From: a virus
Strand: one strand, 5' to 3'
Length of the DNA stretch: 32,588 nt
Virus record (IMG/VR): IMGVR_UViG_3300009168_000087
Location: 1-32,588 of that record
The notes under the pieces are model-generated. The model was not told where the DNA came from. It saw nothing but the letters and a program-made list of their open reading frames with translations, and ran no database searches. Made by a program: the position numbers and the translations under genes. Positions 8,064 through 15,837 of this stretch are shown here, one piece after another (the first letter of the stretch is position 1; each line of letters starts with the position of its first letter).

Positions 8064-8435
8064 ATGGCAAAAATACAATCGGTAGCAAAACCTCACCACG
8101 TAAAGAATAAGGATCTTCGTGAAGAGATAATAAAATCAAAAGAAAAAGATGAGCTTACTAACGAAGCTATATTAATGTTTATGCTTATGGCAAAAAAGTT
8201 TTCTAATAGTTTTACATATATATACGAAGAAGATAAAGAAGATTGTATATCATTTGCTGTAATGGATTGTTATCAGTACTGGCGAGGGTATGATCCTGAA
8301 AAATCTCAGAATGCCTTTGCATACTTTACCCAGATAATAAAAAATGGATTCGGTAAAGCTTGGCGAAAACTTCATGGAAATTTCCCAATCAGTAATAGAA
8401 TATCATATAGTTCAAACAATATTTACAGTATATAA
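8064..8435 (+). CDS. 55: gp55-like late-transcription sigma factor
   Basis: Short sigma-like factor that should direct host RNA polymerase to late promoters. Its 123 residues resemble T4 gp55. It has NKDLREEIIKSKEK (T4: NNKELLQAIIDWK), then EAILMFMLMAKKFSNSF (T4: LAIMLIAEGLSKRFNF). After these come an acidic ED..I..AVMD segment, the YDPEKSQNAFAYFTQIIKNGF block (T4: [21 protein letters not shown]) and a basic KAWRKLH. This is the region-2-like part that reads TATAAATA. T4 gp55 has 185 residues. This one ends about 25 residues after the conserved part, so the acidic clamp-binding tail is missing or reduced to the final NNIYSI. ATG 8064 is preferred because the in-frame TTG at 8037 lies in the terminator T run. 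The stop overlaps the gp4 gene start (TAATG). Confidence 0.82.
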   Translation: MAKIQSVAKPHHVKNKDLREEIIKSKEKDELTNEAILMFMLMAKKFSNSFTYIYEEDKEDCISFAVMDCYQYWRGYDPEKSQNAFAYFTQIIKNGFGKAWRKLHGNFPISNRISYSSNNIYSI

Positions 8436-9037
8436 TGGCTACAGATAGTTACAAATCCTGGCACAGACCAAATACATCAGGTACTAAAAAAGAAGGCGGT
8501 ACCGCGCCAAGTCGACAAGGATATGCTGTTATATCTAATCCAGATAAGTACATTGGTGATCCAACTAAGATAATATACAGATCTAGTTGGGAATATTCAT
8601 TCATAAAATATTGTGATAGCTCACCCAGTGTTTTGCGGTGGAGTAGTGAACCGATTGCAGTAAAATACTTTGATAAAGTGTCTAAACTTGTAGAGTGTCA
8701 GAAGTATGGGCTTGACCCTAATAATCCAACTAATTGGATACAAAAAAACTATTATATAGATTTTTGGTGTGTTGTTGATAAAGGCAACGGAGAAACAAGA
8801 AAGATGTTTATAGAAATAAAACCATCTAATAAGCTCATAAAACCTGTTCCACCTCCCGAAAAATCTAGTCCGGCTGCTCACAAAAAATTTAACACGTTAG
8901 CAAAAGAATACCTTATAAATGAGGAAAAATTTAGAGCAATGAAAAAATATGCGGAAGCGAATGGGGCTGAATTTCACGTTTTTACAGAAAAAACTTTAGA
9001 GAATATAATTGGAAGGTTTTCATCTAATCAAAAATAA
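8435..9037 (+). CDS. 4: Head completion protein, gp4-like
   Basis: Equivalent of T4 gp4 (also called gp50/65), which acts on filled heads before the tail joins. The family signature is clear: NPDKYIGDPTKIIYRSSWEY, then FIKYCDSSPSVLRWSSEP. An IDFW strand and MFIEIKPSNK (a nuclease-like E-x-K) follow. The C-terminal helix is EKFRAMKKYAEANGAEFHVFTEK. The fold in this family is thought to be a PD-(D/E)XK-like nuclease. The protein has 200 residues against about 150 in T4. The extra length is at the N-terminus (a basic tail KSWHRPNTSGTKKEGG) and in a loop around residues 85-105. Its start codon overlaps the stop of the gp55-like gene, so the two are translationally coupled. Confidence 0.88.
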   Translation: MATDSYKSWHRPNTSGTKKEGGTAPSRQGYAVISNPDKYIGDPTKIIYRSSWEYSFIKYCDSSPSVLRWSSEPIAVKYFDKVSKLVECQKYGLDPNNPTNWIQKNYYIDFWCVVDKGNGETRKMFIEIKPSNKLIKPVPPPEKSSPAAHKKFNTLAKEYLINEEKFRAMKKYAEANGAEFHVFTEKTLENIIGRFSSNQK

Positions 9038-9045
9038 ATAAGCAA

Positions 9046-9729
9046 ATGGAATCACCATTAGATAATTATAAGTACTTATTAAAGTTCAATGATATCGAAA
9101 AAATAGCTAACGATGTTCTATTTGAGAAGTATATCATTCAAAACAAAGTAGGCATACAGAAAAAAATCGATATATCTGATACTGATCAAGAAAGCTTGAT
9201 AAACAGATTAAACGGAGGCTATCCAATTCCAGGCCTTATCTATACTTTCATTTATAAACCTACTCCGGAAGAAATAAACATAGTTATGTCTGGAAAAAAA
9301 CAAGAGAGATACACTGATCACGTCCCATTAGTTTTTTGCGTTAACATTAATGGGAAAACTTTTTCTGGAATAAACCTTAATGTTCTCCCACTCTCAGAAA
9401 GATTGAAATTTCTACAACTTTATTATGAGACTTACAAGAGTTTTTTTGATGACATAGAAAGAACTACTCAAAACAATGTAGTTACTATAAATAAGAAATT
9501 CATCAGCATCATATTAAGCAACAATGGTCAAAAAATAGTAAAGATGTGGAGTGATAAGGCTAATTCTAATTTTGGATATGGATACAGAAATTATAGCATA
9601 GAAAAAATCGATAGATTTAGGATGATAGAGTTCAATGAGTATTCTTACATACCATTCTTTAAATCAGAAAACGCCACTAAACTTATGCATATAAATAAAG
9701 TACACAATTTGTACTGGAAAAACTCTTAA
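9046..9729 (+). CDS. Conserved-looking virion assembly protein, 227 aa
   Basis: The start is 9 bases after gp4 and the end is 20 bases before the portal gene, so it belongs to the head-assembly operon. The middle has the run PGLIYTFIYKP, then a strand pair VPLVFCVNING, then FSGINLNVLPLSERLKFLQLYY. I recall a similar layout (Y-x-F-x-Y...P-x-x-F...G-x-N-x-x-x-L) in conserved T4-like phage proteins of unclear role. In T4 the neighbours of gene 4 are gene 2 (DNA end protector) and gene 53 (baseplate wedge), so either could be its equivalent, but I cannot choose. There are no membrane segments. Confidence 0.75.
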   Translation: MESPLDNYKYLLKFNDIEKIANDVLFEKYIIQNKVGIQKKIDISDTDQESLINRLNGGYPIPGLIYTFIYKPTPEEINIVMSGKKQERYTDHVPLVFCVNINGKTFSGINLNVLPLSERLKFLQLYYETYKSFFDDIERTTQNNVVTINKKFISIILSNNGQKIVKMWSDKANSNFGYGYRNYSIEKIDRFRMIEFNEYSYIPFFKSENATKLMHINKVHNLYWKNS

Positions 9730-9743
9730 TATATAAATAAAAC
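9728..9743 (+). promoter_or_regulatory. Putative late promoter with exact TATAAATA
   Basis: AATATATAAATAAAAC overlaps the stop of the preceding gene and contains TATAAATA (9732-9739). The portal ATG is only 11 bases beyond the core, so a transcript starting at the usual T4 distance would have a leader of about five bases. Confidence 0.65.
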
Positions 9744-9749
9744 AAAAGT

Positions 9750-11585
9750 ATGTCAGGATTTACGTTACGCCCAATACAGGGTGGCAATAACAATACTCTA
9801 ATAGGAAATATTCAGAAAAATATACGCTCATTATCTTTTTTGGGTACAAAATGGGATGATAGACTAATAAAGAATTCTCATTCGGTTGGTATTACAGAAG
9901 CAACCGAAGATACGATGTATAACCTGTATGGTCAACAAGGTTTTTTCTCCGGCTCAGATATTGGTCAAAAAGAATTCATAGCTTTTTATGATAGAGAATA
10001 TGCTACTCGTAGAGAGTTCCTAAGAAAATTTGCAACAAATTGTGAAATAGAAAACGTTATAGAAGTCATAGCAGATGAAACAATAATATATGATGATGCA
10101 AATTATTTCGCTTATCCAAACACAAAAATTCTTAAAGCTGTTCTTAAACAAGAAAAAGCGAAAGAAATAATAGATGATCTTAACGAAGCATTCAAAAAAG
10201 TGTACTTCGCATTTGGGTTTAACAGTGGCCACGATGCTTGGCATTACTTAAAGAAATTCTTAATAGATGGTTTCTTAGCGTACGAAATAATATATGACGA
10301 AGATGAAGATCACAACGCGCACAACGTTATAGGGTTCAAAGAATTAGACCCGATTTCTTTAGAACCAGAAATGAAAAGAGATTCTAACGGAAACGAGATA
10401 AGAGTATGGACACAATACAGAGGAGACACTAAAAGACAAAGAGAGTTGTTAGATGCTAATATAATATACATATCATGGGCCAGATCAAACTTTATATCAA
10501 GATTATCATACGTTGAAAGATTAGTAAGGTCATTTAATATGATGAGAACGATGGAAAATTCCAGAATAATCTGGAACGTTATCAATTCTCAGTATAGAAT
10601 GAAACTTATAGTTCCTATAGGAACTCAGTCTGAAACAAAAGCTAAAACTAGATTAGCAGAGTTAAGGGCCATGTATAAAGAAGACATTACCATTGCAGAT
10701 CAAAGTGGCGAAATAACTATAAACGGTACACCGAATTTTTCGTTTGCAAAGACTTACATAATTCCTTCTAAAGAAGGAACCCAGACAGAAATATCTTCGG
10801 TTAAGCCAGAAGGATATGACCTTTCAGGAACAGATTCTCTTAAGTATTTTTGGATAAGATTTATGTCAGAAACTAAAGTGCCACAGAATAGAATAAGCAT
10901 GGGAGCAACAGCTTCTGGCGGAGAAGGTGGAGGAGCACCAAGCGGTGGAAACTGGTCAGATGGAAATGATGGAATAGCTAGAGAAGAAATGAGGTTTTCA
11001 TACTTTATAAACCGAATAAGATCTATGTATCAGGAAATAATACTTAAACCAACTTGGATACAATTTGTTCTTAAACATCCCGAATTCAAAAACGATTTAG
11101 CTTTAAAAGGATCGTTAGGACTTCTTTTTGTAGAAGAAAACCTTTTTACTGTTGCAAAGCAGAGACAGATAGCAAAATCAGGAGCCGAGATAGTAACATC
11201 ACTATCTGGAGTAAAACAACCTACGATAGGTCCAGATGGAGCAGCTACAGAAGAAGCATATTTTGATCCTAAATTTTTGGTAGAAAAATACATGCAGTAT
11301 TCAGATGATGATCTAGCTCTTAACGAAAAATATAAAAATCAAAGAAAAGAACAAACTAGAAAGCTCGCTAATGCATATGCTCGATTACTTGCAGCAACCG
11401 GTACGCCTGGAGTAGGTGGAACTGAAACAGGAGGCGTCGGAGGTGGAGGCTTTGGCGGTGGTGCGGATCTAGGTGGTGGTGCAGATCTAGGTGGTGCAGA
11501 TCTAGGTGGAACAGTACCAGAAGTTCCTACAACACCGGCGAGTCCAGAAGAAGAAACTCCAGTTGAAGGAGAATTAGGGCTATAA
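9750..11585 (+). CDS. 20: Portal vertex protein, gp20-like
   Basis: Forms the dodecameric ring through which DNA enters and leaves the head. The T4 gp20 core is recognisable. It includes EFIAFYDREYATRREFLRKF, IENVIEVIADETIIYD and FLIDGFLAYEIIYDE. The central FISRLSYVERLVRSFNMMRT precedes RIIWNVINSQYRMKLIVPIG. The segment GTQTEISSVKPEGYDLSGTDSLKYF follows, then KVPQNRIS. The length (611) is above T4's 524. The excess is a loop SGGEGGGAPSGGNWSDG and a low-complexity Gly-rich C-terminus with GGADLGG repeats ending in an acidic tail. This tail is unusual for a portal and may be disordered or contact other head parts. Confidence 0.93.
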   Translation: MSGFTLRPIQGGNNNTLIGNIQKNIRSLSFLGTKWDDRLIKNSHSVGITEATEDTMYNLYGQQGFFSGSDIGQKEFIAFYDREYATRREFLRKFATNCEIENVIEVIADETIIYDDANYFAYPNTKILKAVLKQEKAKEIIDDLNEAFKKVYFAFGFNSGHDAWHYLKKFLIDGFLAYEIIYDEDEDHNAHNVIGFKELDPISLEPEMKRDSNGNEIRVWTQYRGDTKRQRELLDANIIYISWARSNFISRLSYVERLVRSFNMMRTMENSRIIWNVINSQYRMKLIVPIGTQSETKAKTRLAELRAMYKEDITIADQSGEITINGTPNFSFAKTYIIPSKEGTQTEISSVKPEGYDLSGTDSLKYFWIRFMSETKVPQNRISMGATASGGEGGGAPSGGNWSDGNDGIAREEMRFSYFINRIRSMYQEIILKPTWIQFVLKHPEFKNDLALKGSLGLLFVEENLFTVAKQRQIAKSGAEIVTSLSGVKQPTIGPDGAATEEAYFDPKFLVEKYMQYSDDDLALNEKYKNQRKEQTRKLANAYARLLAATGTPGVGGTETGGVGGGGFGGGADLGGGADLGGADLGGTVPEVPTTPASPEEETPVEGELGL

Positions 11586-11647
11586 TAAAAAATGAATCTT
11601 TATTTTCTGCACTTATATAAAAAATAAAAAATGCACGATAAAATGAA

Positions 11648-11666
11648 GATATATATAAAAATAAAG
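11648..11666 (+). promoter_or_regulatory. Putative late promoter (GATATATATAAAAATAAAG)
   Basis: Recurring late motif 7 bases before ATG 11674. A second weaker look-alike (TTATATAAAAAATAAAA, around 11613-11629) lies upstream, so there may be tandem promoters. Confidence 0.55.
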
Positions 11667-11673
11667 TTATAAA

Positions 11674-12159
11674 ATGAAAGCAGGTAATTTTAACATATAC
11701 AGCTATTTAGATAAGCTTAATGAAGAAGCAGAGATGGCAGAAAAAGCAGCATCTAAAGTAGACTCACTAGGTATGATAATTCCAGAGGAAAATAAGAAAA
11801 CTTATAACTGGTTAAAGAGTGAATACCAAAAGGGTAAAACTGAAGTAAAAGTTGAAATGAACATCGGAGGCTCTAAATTTGAACCTGGATATGAAATGCA
11901 GGGTAACATAAAATCAGTAGATTCCTTTAAACCTGGAATGTATGGCGCAGTAAAAAATGAAGATAATTTGCCTAAGAAAGAAGTAGAAAAAGGAACAACA
12001 GATGAAAGCAAAGAAGCTCCTGAAAGCAAAGAAGCTCCTGAAAGCAAGAAAGCTCCTGAAAGCAAGAAAGCTCCTGAAAGCAAAGAAGATAAAAAATCCG
12101 AAGTTAAAGGAAATACTATGAACTTTAACCTAAAAACTAAAAAAAATGATAAAACATAA
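11674..12159 (+). CDS. Small charged repeat protein after portal, possible head-core protein, 161 aa
   Basis: Soluble, Lys/Glu-rich protein. Residues 1-110 have some structure (NIYSYLDKLNEEAEMAEKAA helix, then NIGGSKFEPGYEMQG). Residues 111-138 are four ESKEAP-type hexapeptide repeats, and the C-terminus is basic. In T4 the gene after the portal (20) is 67, a small acidic prohead-core protein processed by the gp21 protease. The position and the L-N-E near residue 17 fit a similar role, but there is no clear sequence match. The C-terminal end overlaps the following membrane protein gene by 14 bases. Confidence 0.7.
   Translation: MKAGNFNIYSYLDKLNEEAEMAEKAASKVDSLGMIIPEENKKTYNWLKSEYQKGKTEVKVEMNIGGSKFEPGYEMQGNIKSVDSFKPGMYGAVKNEDNLPKKEVEKGTTDESKEAPESKEAPESKKAPESKKAPESKEDKKSEVKGNTMNFNLKTKKNDKT
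12004..12087 (+). repeat. 18-base in-frame tandem repeat encoding ESKEAP/ESKKAP
   Basis: Units of GAAAGCAAAGAAGCTCCT start at 12004 and 12022. Near-identical GAAAGCAAGAAAGCTCCT units start at 12040 and 12058, and a partial copy follows from 12076. The variants occur in adjacent pairs, which suggests stepwise duplication. Confidence 0.95.
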
Positions 12160-12472
12160 CGAATTAGCAGTACGATTAAACAATCACTTGTATAAAGATA
12201 CTAATGCTATCGAAGAAGAAATTAACAACCCTATCATTATAGAAGAATCTCAACACACTGCATCAAGTTCTATTGATGCAGTATCATCCTCAAATAAATT
12301 TCAATTAAAATTAACATCAATTGCAATCTTAGACATGATAATAAATATTATGTGTTTTGGTTATGCAACTGAATTACTTCTTGGTGTTACATGGCCATTC
12401 TTAGGTATTGTAGCTGTGGGATACAGCGTTAATTTTATTTTAAATAAAATCCTTAATATCTTTTCCACATAA
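12146..12472 (+). CDS. Small two-TM membrane protein, 108 aa
   Basis: The N-terminal half is polar with an acidic run (AIEEEINNP) and a Ser-rich linker. The C-terminal half holds two probable transmembrane helices, about residues 56-74 (SIAILDMIINIMCFGYATE) and 78-98 (LGVTWPFLGIVAVGYSVNF), ending in a short basic tail. It overlaps the previous gene by 14 bases and lies 15 bases before thymidylate kinase. The size and paired helices would suit a holin or a membrane-associated regulator, but nothing identifies which. No family is recognised. Confidence 0.7.
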   Translation: MIKHNELAVRLNNHLYKDTNAIEEEINNPIIIEESQHTASSSIDAVSSSNKFQLKLTSIAILDMIINIMCFGYATELLLGVTWPFLGIVAVGYSVNFILNKILNIFST

Positions 12473-12487
12473 TATATTAAAAAATAT

Positions 12488-13189
12488 ATGGAAAAAGGTA
12501 AACTGCTTGTCATCGAAGGAACCGATGGCGCTGGAAAATCATCTCAAGTAAAACTCATAACAGAGTTTTATAATTCGCAGGGTTTAAAAGTAAAACAATT
12601 TCATTTCCCAACTTATACGCACAACGAATTTGGTAGACTAATATCATCTTTTTTGCGTGGTGATTTTGGAAAATCTAACGAAGTCAATCCGTATTTCGTC
12701 GCAAACATATACGCGATGGATAGATATCTGTTTAAAGCTGATTTAGATAAAATGTTGTTAGAAAACGATATAGTGGTTTTAGATAGATACGTTTTTTCTA
12801 ATGCTGCATATCAGGCTGCTAAATTTTCTATAGGTTCTAAAGAAGCTATAGATATAATACGTTGGATTATAGAATTTGAATTTGATTTTTTAAAACTGCC
12901 AAATCAGGATTTGTGTTTGTTTTTAAACGTCCCTACATCTATAACGGAAGAAAGATTGGCATCTAATAGAGTTGGATCTGACAGAGAATACTTAGATGGT
13001 AATGAAGACATACACGAAAATGATGTGGAATTACAAAGAAGAGTACACTACACTTATGCTAATATGAAACAAATCATAGGTAGAACTATAGATGAATATA
13101 AAATAGTGGATTGTTTTGATAGAAATCCCGAAGAAATATTTGAGTCATATAAAAATTACTTAATATTAACAGCTAAATGGCATCTTTAA
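12488..13189 (+). CDS. tmk: Thymidylate kinase (dTMP kinase)
   Basis: Phosphorylates dTMP to dTDP with ATP, feeding the nucleotide pool for phage DNA synthesis. The 233 residues cover the whole family. The P-loop is GTDGAGKS (11-18), preceded by the typical LLVIEG. The base and nucleotide contact region DRYVFSNAAYQ follows (99-109). The LID region is ERLASNRVGSDREYLDG, with arginines that bind ATP phosphates. The C-terminal helix has the usual NPEEIFESYKNYL ending. T4 uses a different, dNMP-type kinase (gene 1), so a bacterial-type Tmk here is an independent acquisition. The 3' end overlaps the next small gene by 13 bases. Confidence 0.93.
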   Translation: MEKGKLLVIEGTDGAGKSSQVKLITEFYNSQGLKVKQFHFPTYTHNEFGRLISSFLRGDFGKSNEVNPYFVANIYAMDRYLFKADLDKMLLENDIVVLDRYVFSNAAYQAAKFSIGSKEAIDIIRWIIEFEFDFLKLPNQDLCLFLNVPTSITEERLASNRVGSDREYLDGNEDIHENDVELQRRVHYTYANMKQIIGRTIDEYKIVDCFDRNPEEIFESYKNYLILTAKWHL

Positions 13190-13437
13190 AAAACAAAGAA
13201 GTTAAGCTTTCTAGTTTTTCTTCACATAAAAAACTTTTAACTCTAACCAAACCTAGATCTCCAAACAGTGTATTAGTATGCACAGAAGATTTACCAGATG
13301 AATGGTTTATAGATGTGGTAGAATATAGAACTAAATCTGAAGTAGTCACCAATGTTTCTACTATAATCAAAAAAGATCTACTTGTAAAACTTGATTGGTA
13401 CTATAGAAATGGGTGGATTGCATTAACGAATAATTAA
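13177..13437 (+). CDS. Small unknown protein, 86 aa
   Basis: Overlaps the end of tmk by 13 bases with ATG in AAATGG, so it is probably co-translated with it. The first 30 residues are basic (KNKEVKLSSFSSHKKLLTLTKP). The rest is a small alpha/beta domain with PDEWFIDVVEYRTKSEVV and WYYRNGWIALTNN. No membrane segment and no family recognised. An antisense frame of similar size over the same bases is rejected because this one is in operon order. Confidence 0.65.
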   Translation: MASLKNKEVKLSSFSSHKKLLTLTKPRSPNSVLVCTEDLPDEWFIDVVEYRTKSEVVTNVSTIIKKDLLVKLDWYYRNGWIALTNN

Positions 13438-13548
13438 CAAAATTAAAAAACTATAACAAACTTTATAAGTTATATTTGTATTATAAAATTCATTAAAACT
13501 ATTATTGAAATACTCATATAATATAATAAATCAAATAAAATAACAAAC

Positions 13549-13833
13549 ATGAAAAAAGTAGAAGATACAACAGCAGGGACTCAATCAGTAGAAACAGCAG
13601 CATACGTACCATCGTATAAAGTTAAACCAGAATTTAAACAAGCGGTGTTACAAGCTATAGGTGATAGACCATTTAACGAAATAGCTGGGTTGATCAATGC
13701 AATTGCAGTAGATGTTTTAGATCATCAAACGTTAGTTCAGATCATAAACGCTATCGGCCAGTTCCCTTACGTGAAAGTAGAAAAATTACTTTCAAACATA
13801 AACGATTTCGTCGTACAGGTTACAGAAGATTAA
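13549..13833 (+). CDS. Small unknown protein, 94 aa
   Basis: Begins after an AT-rich 111-base gap, so probably transcribed separately. It is followed by a strong terminator, making a one-gene unit. Residues 25-94 look like a compact helical domain with two similar helix-turn segments (FNEIAGLINAIAVDVLDHQ and LVQIINAIGQFPYVKVEKLL). These may be a small internal duplication around an I-N-A-I core. No membrane helix and no known family. The isolated, dense layout recalls early phage genes, but I cannot identify an early promoter with confidence. Confidence 0.7.
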   Translation: MKKVEDTTAGTQSVETAAYVPSYKVKPEFKQAVLQAIGDRPFNEIAGLINAIAVDVLDHQTLVQIINAIGQFPYVKVEKLLSNINDFVVQVTED

Positions 13834-13850
13834 TATTACGTCTTTATAAT

Positions 13851-13886
13851 AAAAGTAGCTAAAAGGGAATTTTTAGCTACTTTTTT
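13851..13886 (+). terminator. Rho-independent terminator
   Basis: A 14-bp perfect stem (AAAAGTAGCTAAAA at 13851-13864, TTTTAGCTACTTTT at 13871-13884) with a GGGAAT loop and a T run. It separates the 94-residue gene from the sigma factor gene. Confidence 0.94.
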
Positions 13887-13938
13887 ATCTCAATTAACAT
13901 AAATACAAATCTTTACACAAATTAAAAATAATTAAAAT

Positions 13939-14565
13939 ATGTCAAAAATCAACAAATCAGTACAGCACATAGCATTAGATTTTATAGAAAAAAGAGACAA
14001 CGCAACATACACTGCCCTTATTAACAGAATAAAACCGGGATTGTATAACTTTGTGTACAAATACGTACAAGATATAGACATAATCAACGAAATACTGGCT
14101 CAGACATTTATATCAGCATGGGAAAAAATAGATCAGTATGATTCTACATATAATTTTTCTACCTGGATATATGCAATCGCTAAGAATGAAGCTCTTGGCC
14201 AACTGAGGGTATTGAATAAAACTGTTTCTCACGATAAGTTAGTAGAGGCACACTCTAAAAAACTTATGGATCACACACCTATCATAGAAATGGAAACAGA
14301 GCTCTATGGACCAGTTGGTGAAGAAGTCATAAAAAGGCTGTATGATGCTTCTATAGCAGCCATAGATGATTTAGAAGAACCTTATAAGACTGTAATGATA
14401 GAAAGAGAAGTCAATCAAAAACAGCTTAATGACATTGCCGAGATGCTGGGTTGGAATTTATCTACAGTAAAGACTCGTTTAAGAAAAGCCAGGAAAGATA
14501 TAGAAGATAGCGTCAAAAAATACTATCCTAGCTTAGTGGAATCATTTTTAGAATTTGAAGCATAA
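13939..14565 (+). CDS. ECF-type sigma-70 family factor, 208 aa
   Basis: Two-domain sigma factor. Region 2 (about residues 15-95) includes YTALINRIKPGLYNFVYKYV, the core-binding helix DIDIINEILAQTFISAWEKI and the promoter-opening/-10 segment YNFSTWIYAIAKNEALGQLR. Region 4 (about 140-195) includes LEEPYKTVMIEREVNQ and the helix-turn-helix LNDIAEMLGWNLSTVKTRLR. This is the full ECF layout, quite different from the gp55-like factor at 8064. The phage therefore carries two sigma factors of unrelated class. Possible roles are control of middle genes or redirection of host transcription. There is no anti-sigma homologue that I recognise, but the next gene, one base after this stop, encodes a tail-anchored membrane protein. 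Confidence 0.9.
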   Translation: MSKINKSVQHIALDFIEKRDNATYTALINRIKPGLYNFVYKYVQDIDIINEILAQTFISAWEKIDQYDSTYNFSTWIYAIAKNEALGQLRVLNKTVSHDKLVEAHSKKLMDHTPIIEMETELYGPVGEEVIKRLYDASIAAIDDLEEPYKTVMIEREVNQKQLNDIAEMLGWNLSTVKTRLRKARKDIEDSVKKYYPSLVESFLEFEA

Positions 14566-14566
14566 C

Positions 14567-15043
14567 ATGAAATTGTTTAAACCAACACAGTGGGGAATTT
14601 ATAAAGCTTATTTAGATATTAAAAACTATTTAGACTTTATAAAAACCATAAAAGAAGAAAAAAAGAATCCTAGCTCAAAATATAACAAGTGGAACCTTCA
14701 AACGAGCTATTTTTACAGCATATACTTTACGTTTGATCTAGAAGAAAGCGAATCAAACCTACCCGATTCTGTAAAAAGATTGAGACTTATAGAATCTTTA
14801 GCGCCATTACACGTGTATTTAGATGAAGAGCTAGGGTTTGCAGAGTGTTTGGTCCCAGAAATAAATCAATTCTTTAATGACAAAAACGAACCAACGCTTA
14901 CATATCTTATAATGTATAGGTTCGCATTCAATAAACTATCATTAGGTTGGTTAGCGAAATGGTTTGCACTTATAACATTAGCTGGTGCGTTATGGTTATT
15001 ATGGGGAGCGGATTTAATTAAGTTTTTCTCATCTTTCTTATAA
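14567..15043 (+). CDS. Tail-anchored membrane protein, 158 aa
   Basis: Starts one base after the sigma factor stop (TAACATG). A TTG at 14555 in the same frame would overlap the sigma gene and is rejected. Residues 1-125 are soluble, mostly helical and charged (IKNYLDFIKTIKEEKKNP). Residues about 130-150 form one strong transmembrane helix (WFALITLAGALWLLWGADLI), leaving a very short C-terminal tail. Such tail-anchored proteins expose their N-terminal domain to the cytoplasm. Adjacent gene order with an ECF sigma would suit a membrane-bound regulator of that sigma. The sequence has no recognised anti-sigma motif, so this stays a guess. Confidence 0.75.
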   Translation: MKLFKPTQWGIYKAYLDIKNYLDFIKTIKEEKKNPSSKYNKWNLQTSYFYSIYFTFDLEESESNLPDSVKRLRLIESLAPLHVYLDEELGFAECLVPEINQFFNDKNEPTLTYLIMYRFAFNKLSLGWLAKWFALITLAGALWLLWGADLIKFFSSFL

Positions 15044-15051
15044 ATTAAACA

Positions 15052-15819
15052 ATGGCATTTGATATAAACAACGTAAAATGGCTCACGGGTTCTCATGGTC
15101 TTCCAGAAGCTTATTATAAGCTTAAGGTGCCATCGGTATCAGCCATACTTGAACAAATACCAGATCCAGAATTCGAAGCTTGGATAGCAAGCATGGGTAA
15201 AGAAAGAGTAGATGAAATAATGAAACAAGCTGGATTTAGAGGTACAGCAATGCACGCTTTCATTGAATCTTTTGTTAACAGATACTTTAAAACCAAAGAT
15301 GTGTCTGAAGCTTTGACTGCAGCCCAATCTGATACTCCTTCTATCTTAGAAAAAGAAGGTGTGCCGCTTAATAAAATATCCGAAGGTAGAGAGTTGTTTT
15401 ACAAATTTTACTATTCCGATTTCCCTGTAGAATATAAAGAACTTATCGGTACAGAAGTTCCTATTCATTCAAAAAAACTATTTTACAGAGGAAAAGCTGA
15501 TATCATATTCAAGCACAGAATGTTTGGGCCTAAAGTTACAGACTTTAAAACAAGCAATGGGTACATAAAAAAAGGATCGGTTAAGGAATACAAATACAAG
15601 TGTCAGTTAGGTGGGTACAGTTTAGCTTTAGATGAAATGTTTCAAGAGAAAAATGTTATAATAAATGCTGCATCTATTTTGTGTATAAACACAAAATCAG
15701 ATGTTTTACAAGAAATAGAATGTTCTGGATCTGAATTGCAAGAGTATAAACAAAATTTTAAAACTTTAGCAATAGATTGGCATAAAAAGAATGGTTCTGA
15801 ATCATTCATACAAATATAA
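15052..15819 (+). CDS. RecB/Cas4-like PD-(D/E)XK exonuclease
   Basis: The nuclease motifs are in the right order for the RecB/Cas4/AddB-type exonuclease superfamily. These are SVSAIL near residue 28, GTAMHAFIE (H68, E72), YRGKAD with D150, TDFKT with D164 and K166, then QLGGYSLAL (Q185, Y189). D150, D164 and K166 are the metal-binding catalytic set, and the Q-x-x-x-Y motif contacts DNA. The four-cysteine Fe-S cluster of Cas4 is absent; only two cysteines are seen. No helicase part is attached, so it is a stand-alone nuclease of 255 residues. Likely roles are processing DNA ends in recombination or degrading host DNA. It lies in an operon with the sigma factor and membrane protein. Confidence 0.88.
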   Translation: MAFDINNVKWLTGSHGLPEAYYKLKVPSVSAILEQIPDPEFEAWIASMGKERVDEIMKQAGFRGTAMHAFIESFVNRYFKTKDVSEALTAAQSDTPSILEKEGVPLNKISEGRELFYKFYYSDFPVEYKELIGTEVPIHSKKLFYRGKADIIFKHRMFGPKVTDFKTSNGYIKKGSVKEYKYKCQLGGYSLALDEMFQEKNVIINAASILCINTKSDVLQEIECSGSELQEYKQNFKTLAIDWHKKNGSESFIQI

Positions 15820-15837
15820 AACAAATAAAAAACAAAT

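Noticed and set aside
13173-13370. A - strand frame of 65 residues over the 86-residue gene
   Set aside because: All neighbours are on the + strand, and the + frame overlaps tmk in the coupling manner seen elsewhere.
13471-13478. TATATTTG as a host-type (Bacteroidota TAnnTTTG) promoter before the gene at 13549
   Set aside because: The -7-like element fits, but I see no TTTG/TTG at the proper upstream distance, and AT-rich gaps give such matches by chance.
14555-14566. TTG 14555 as the start of the tail-anchored membrane protein
   Set aside because: It overlaps the end of the sigma gene, while ATG 14567 follows the stop directly.
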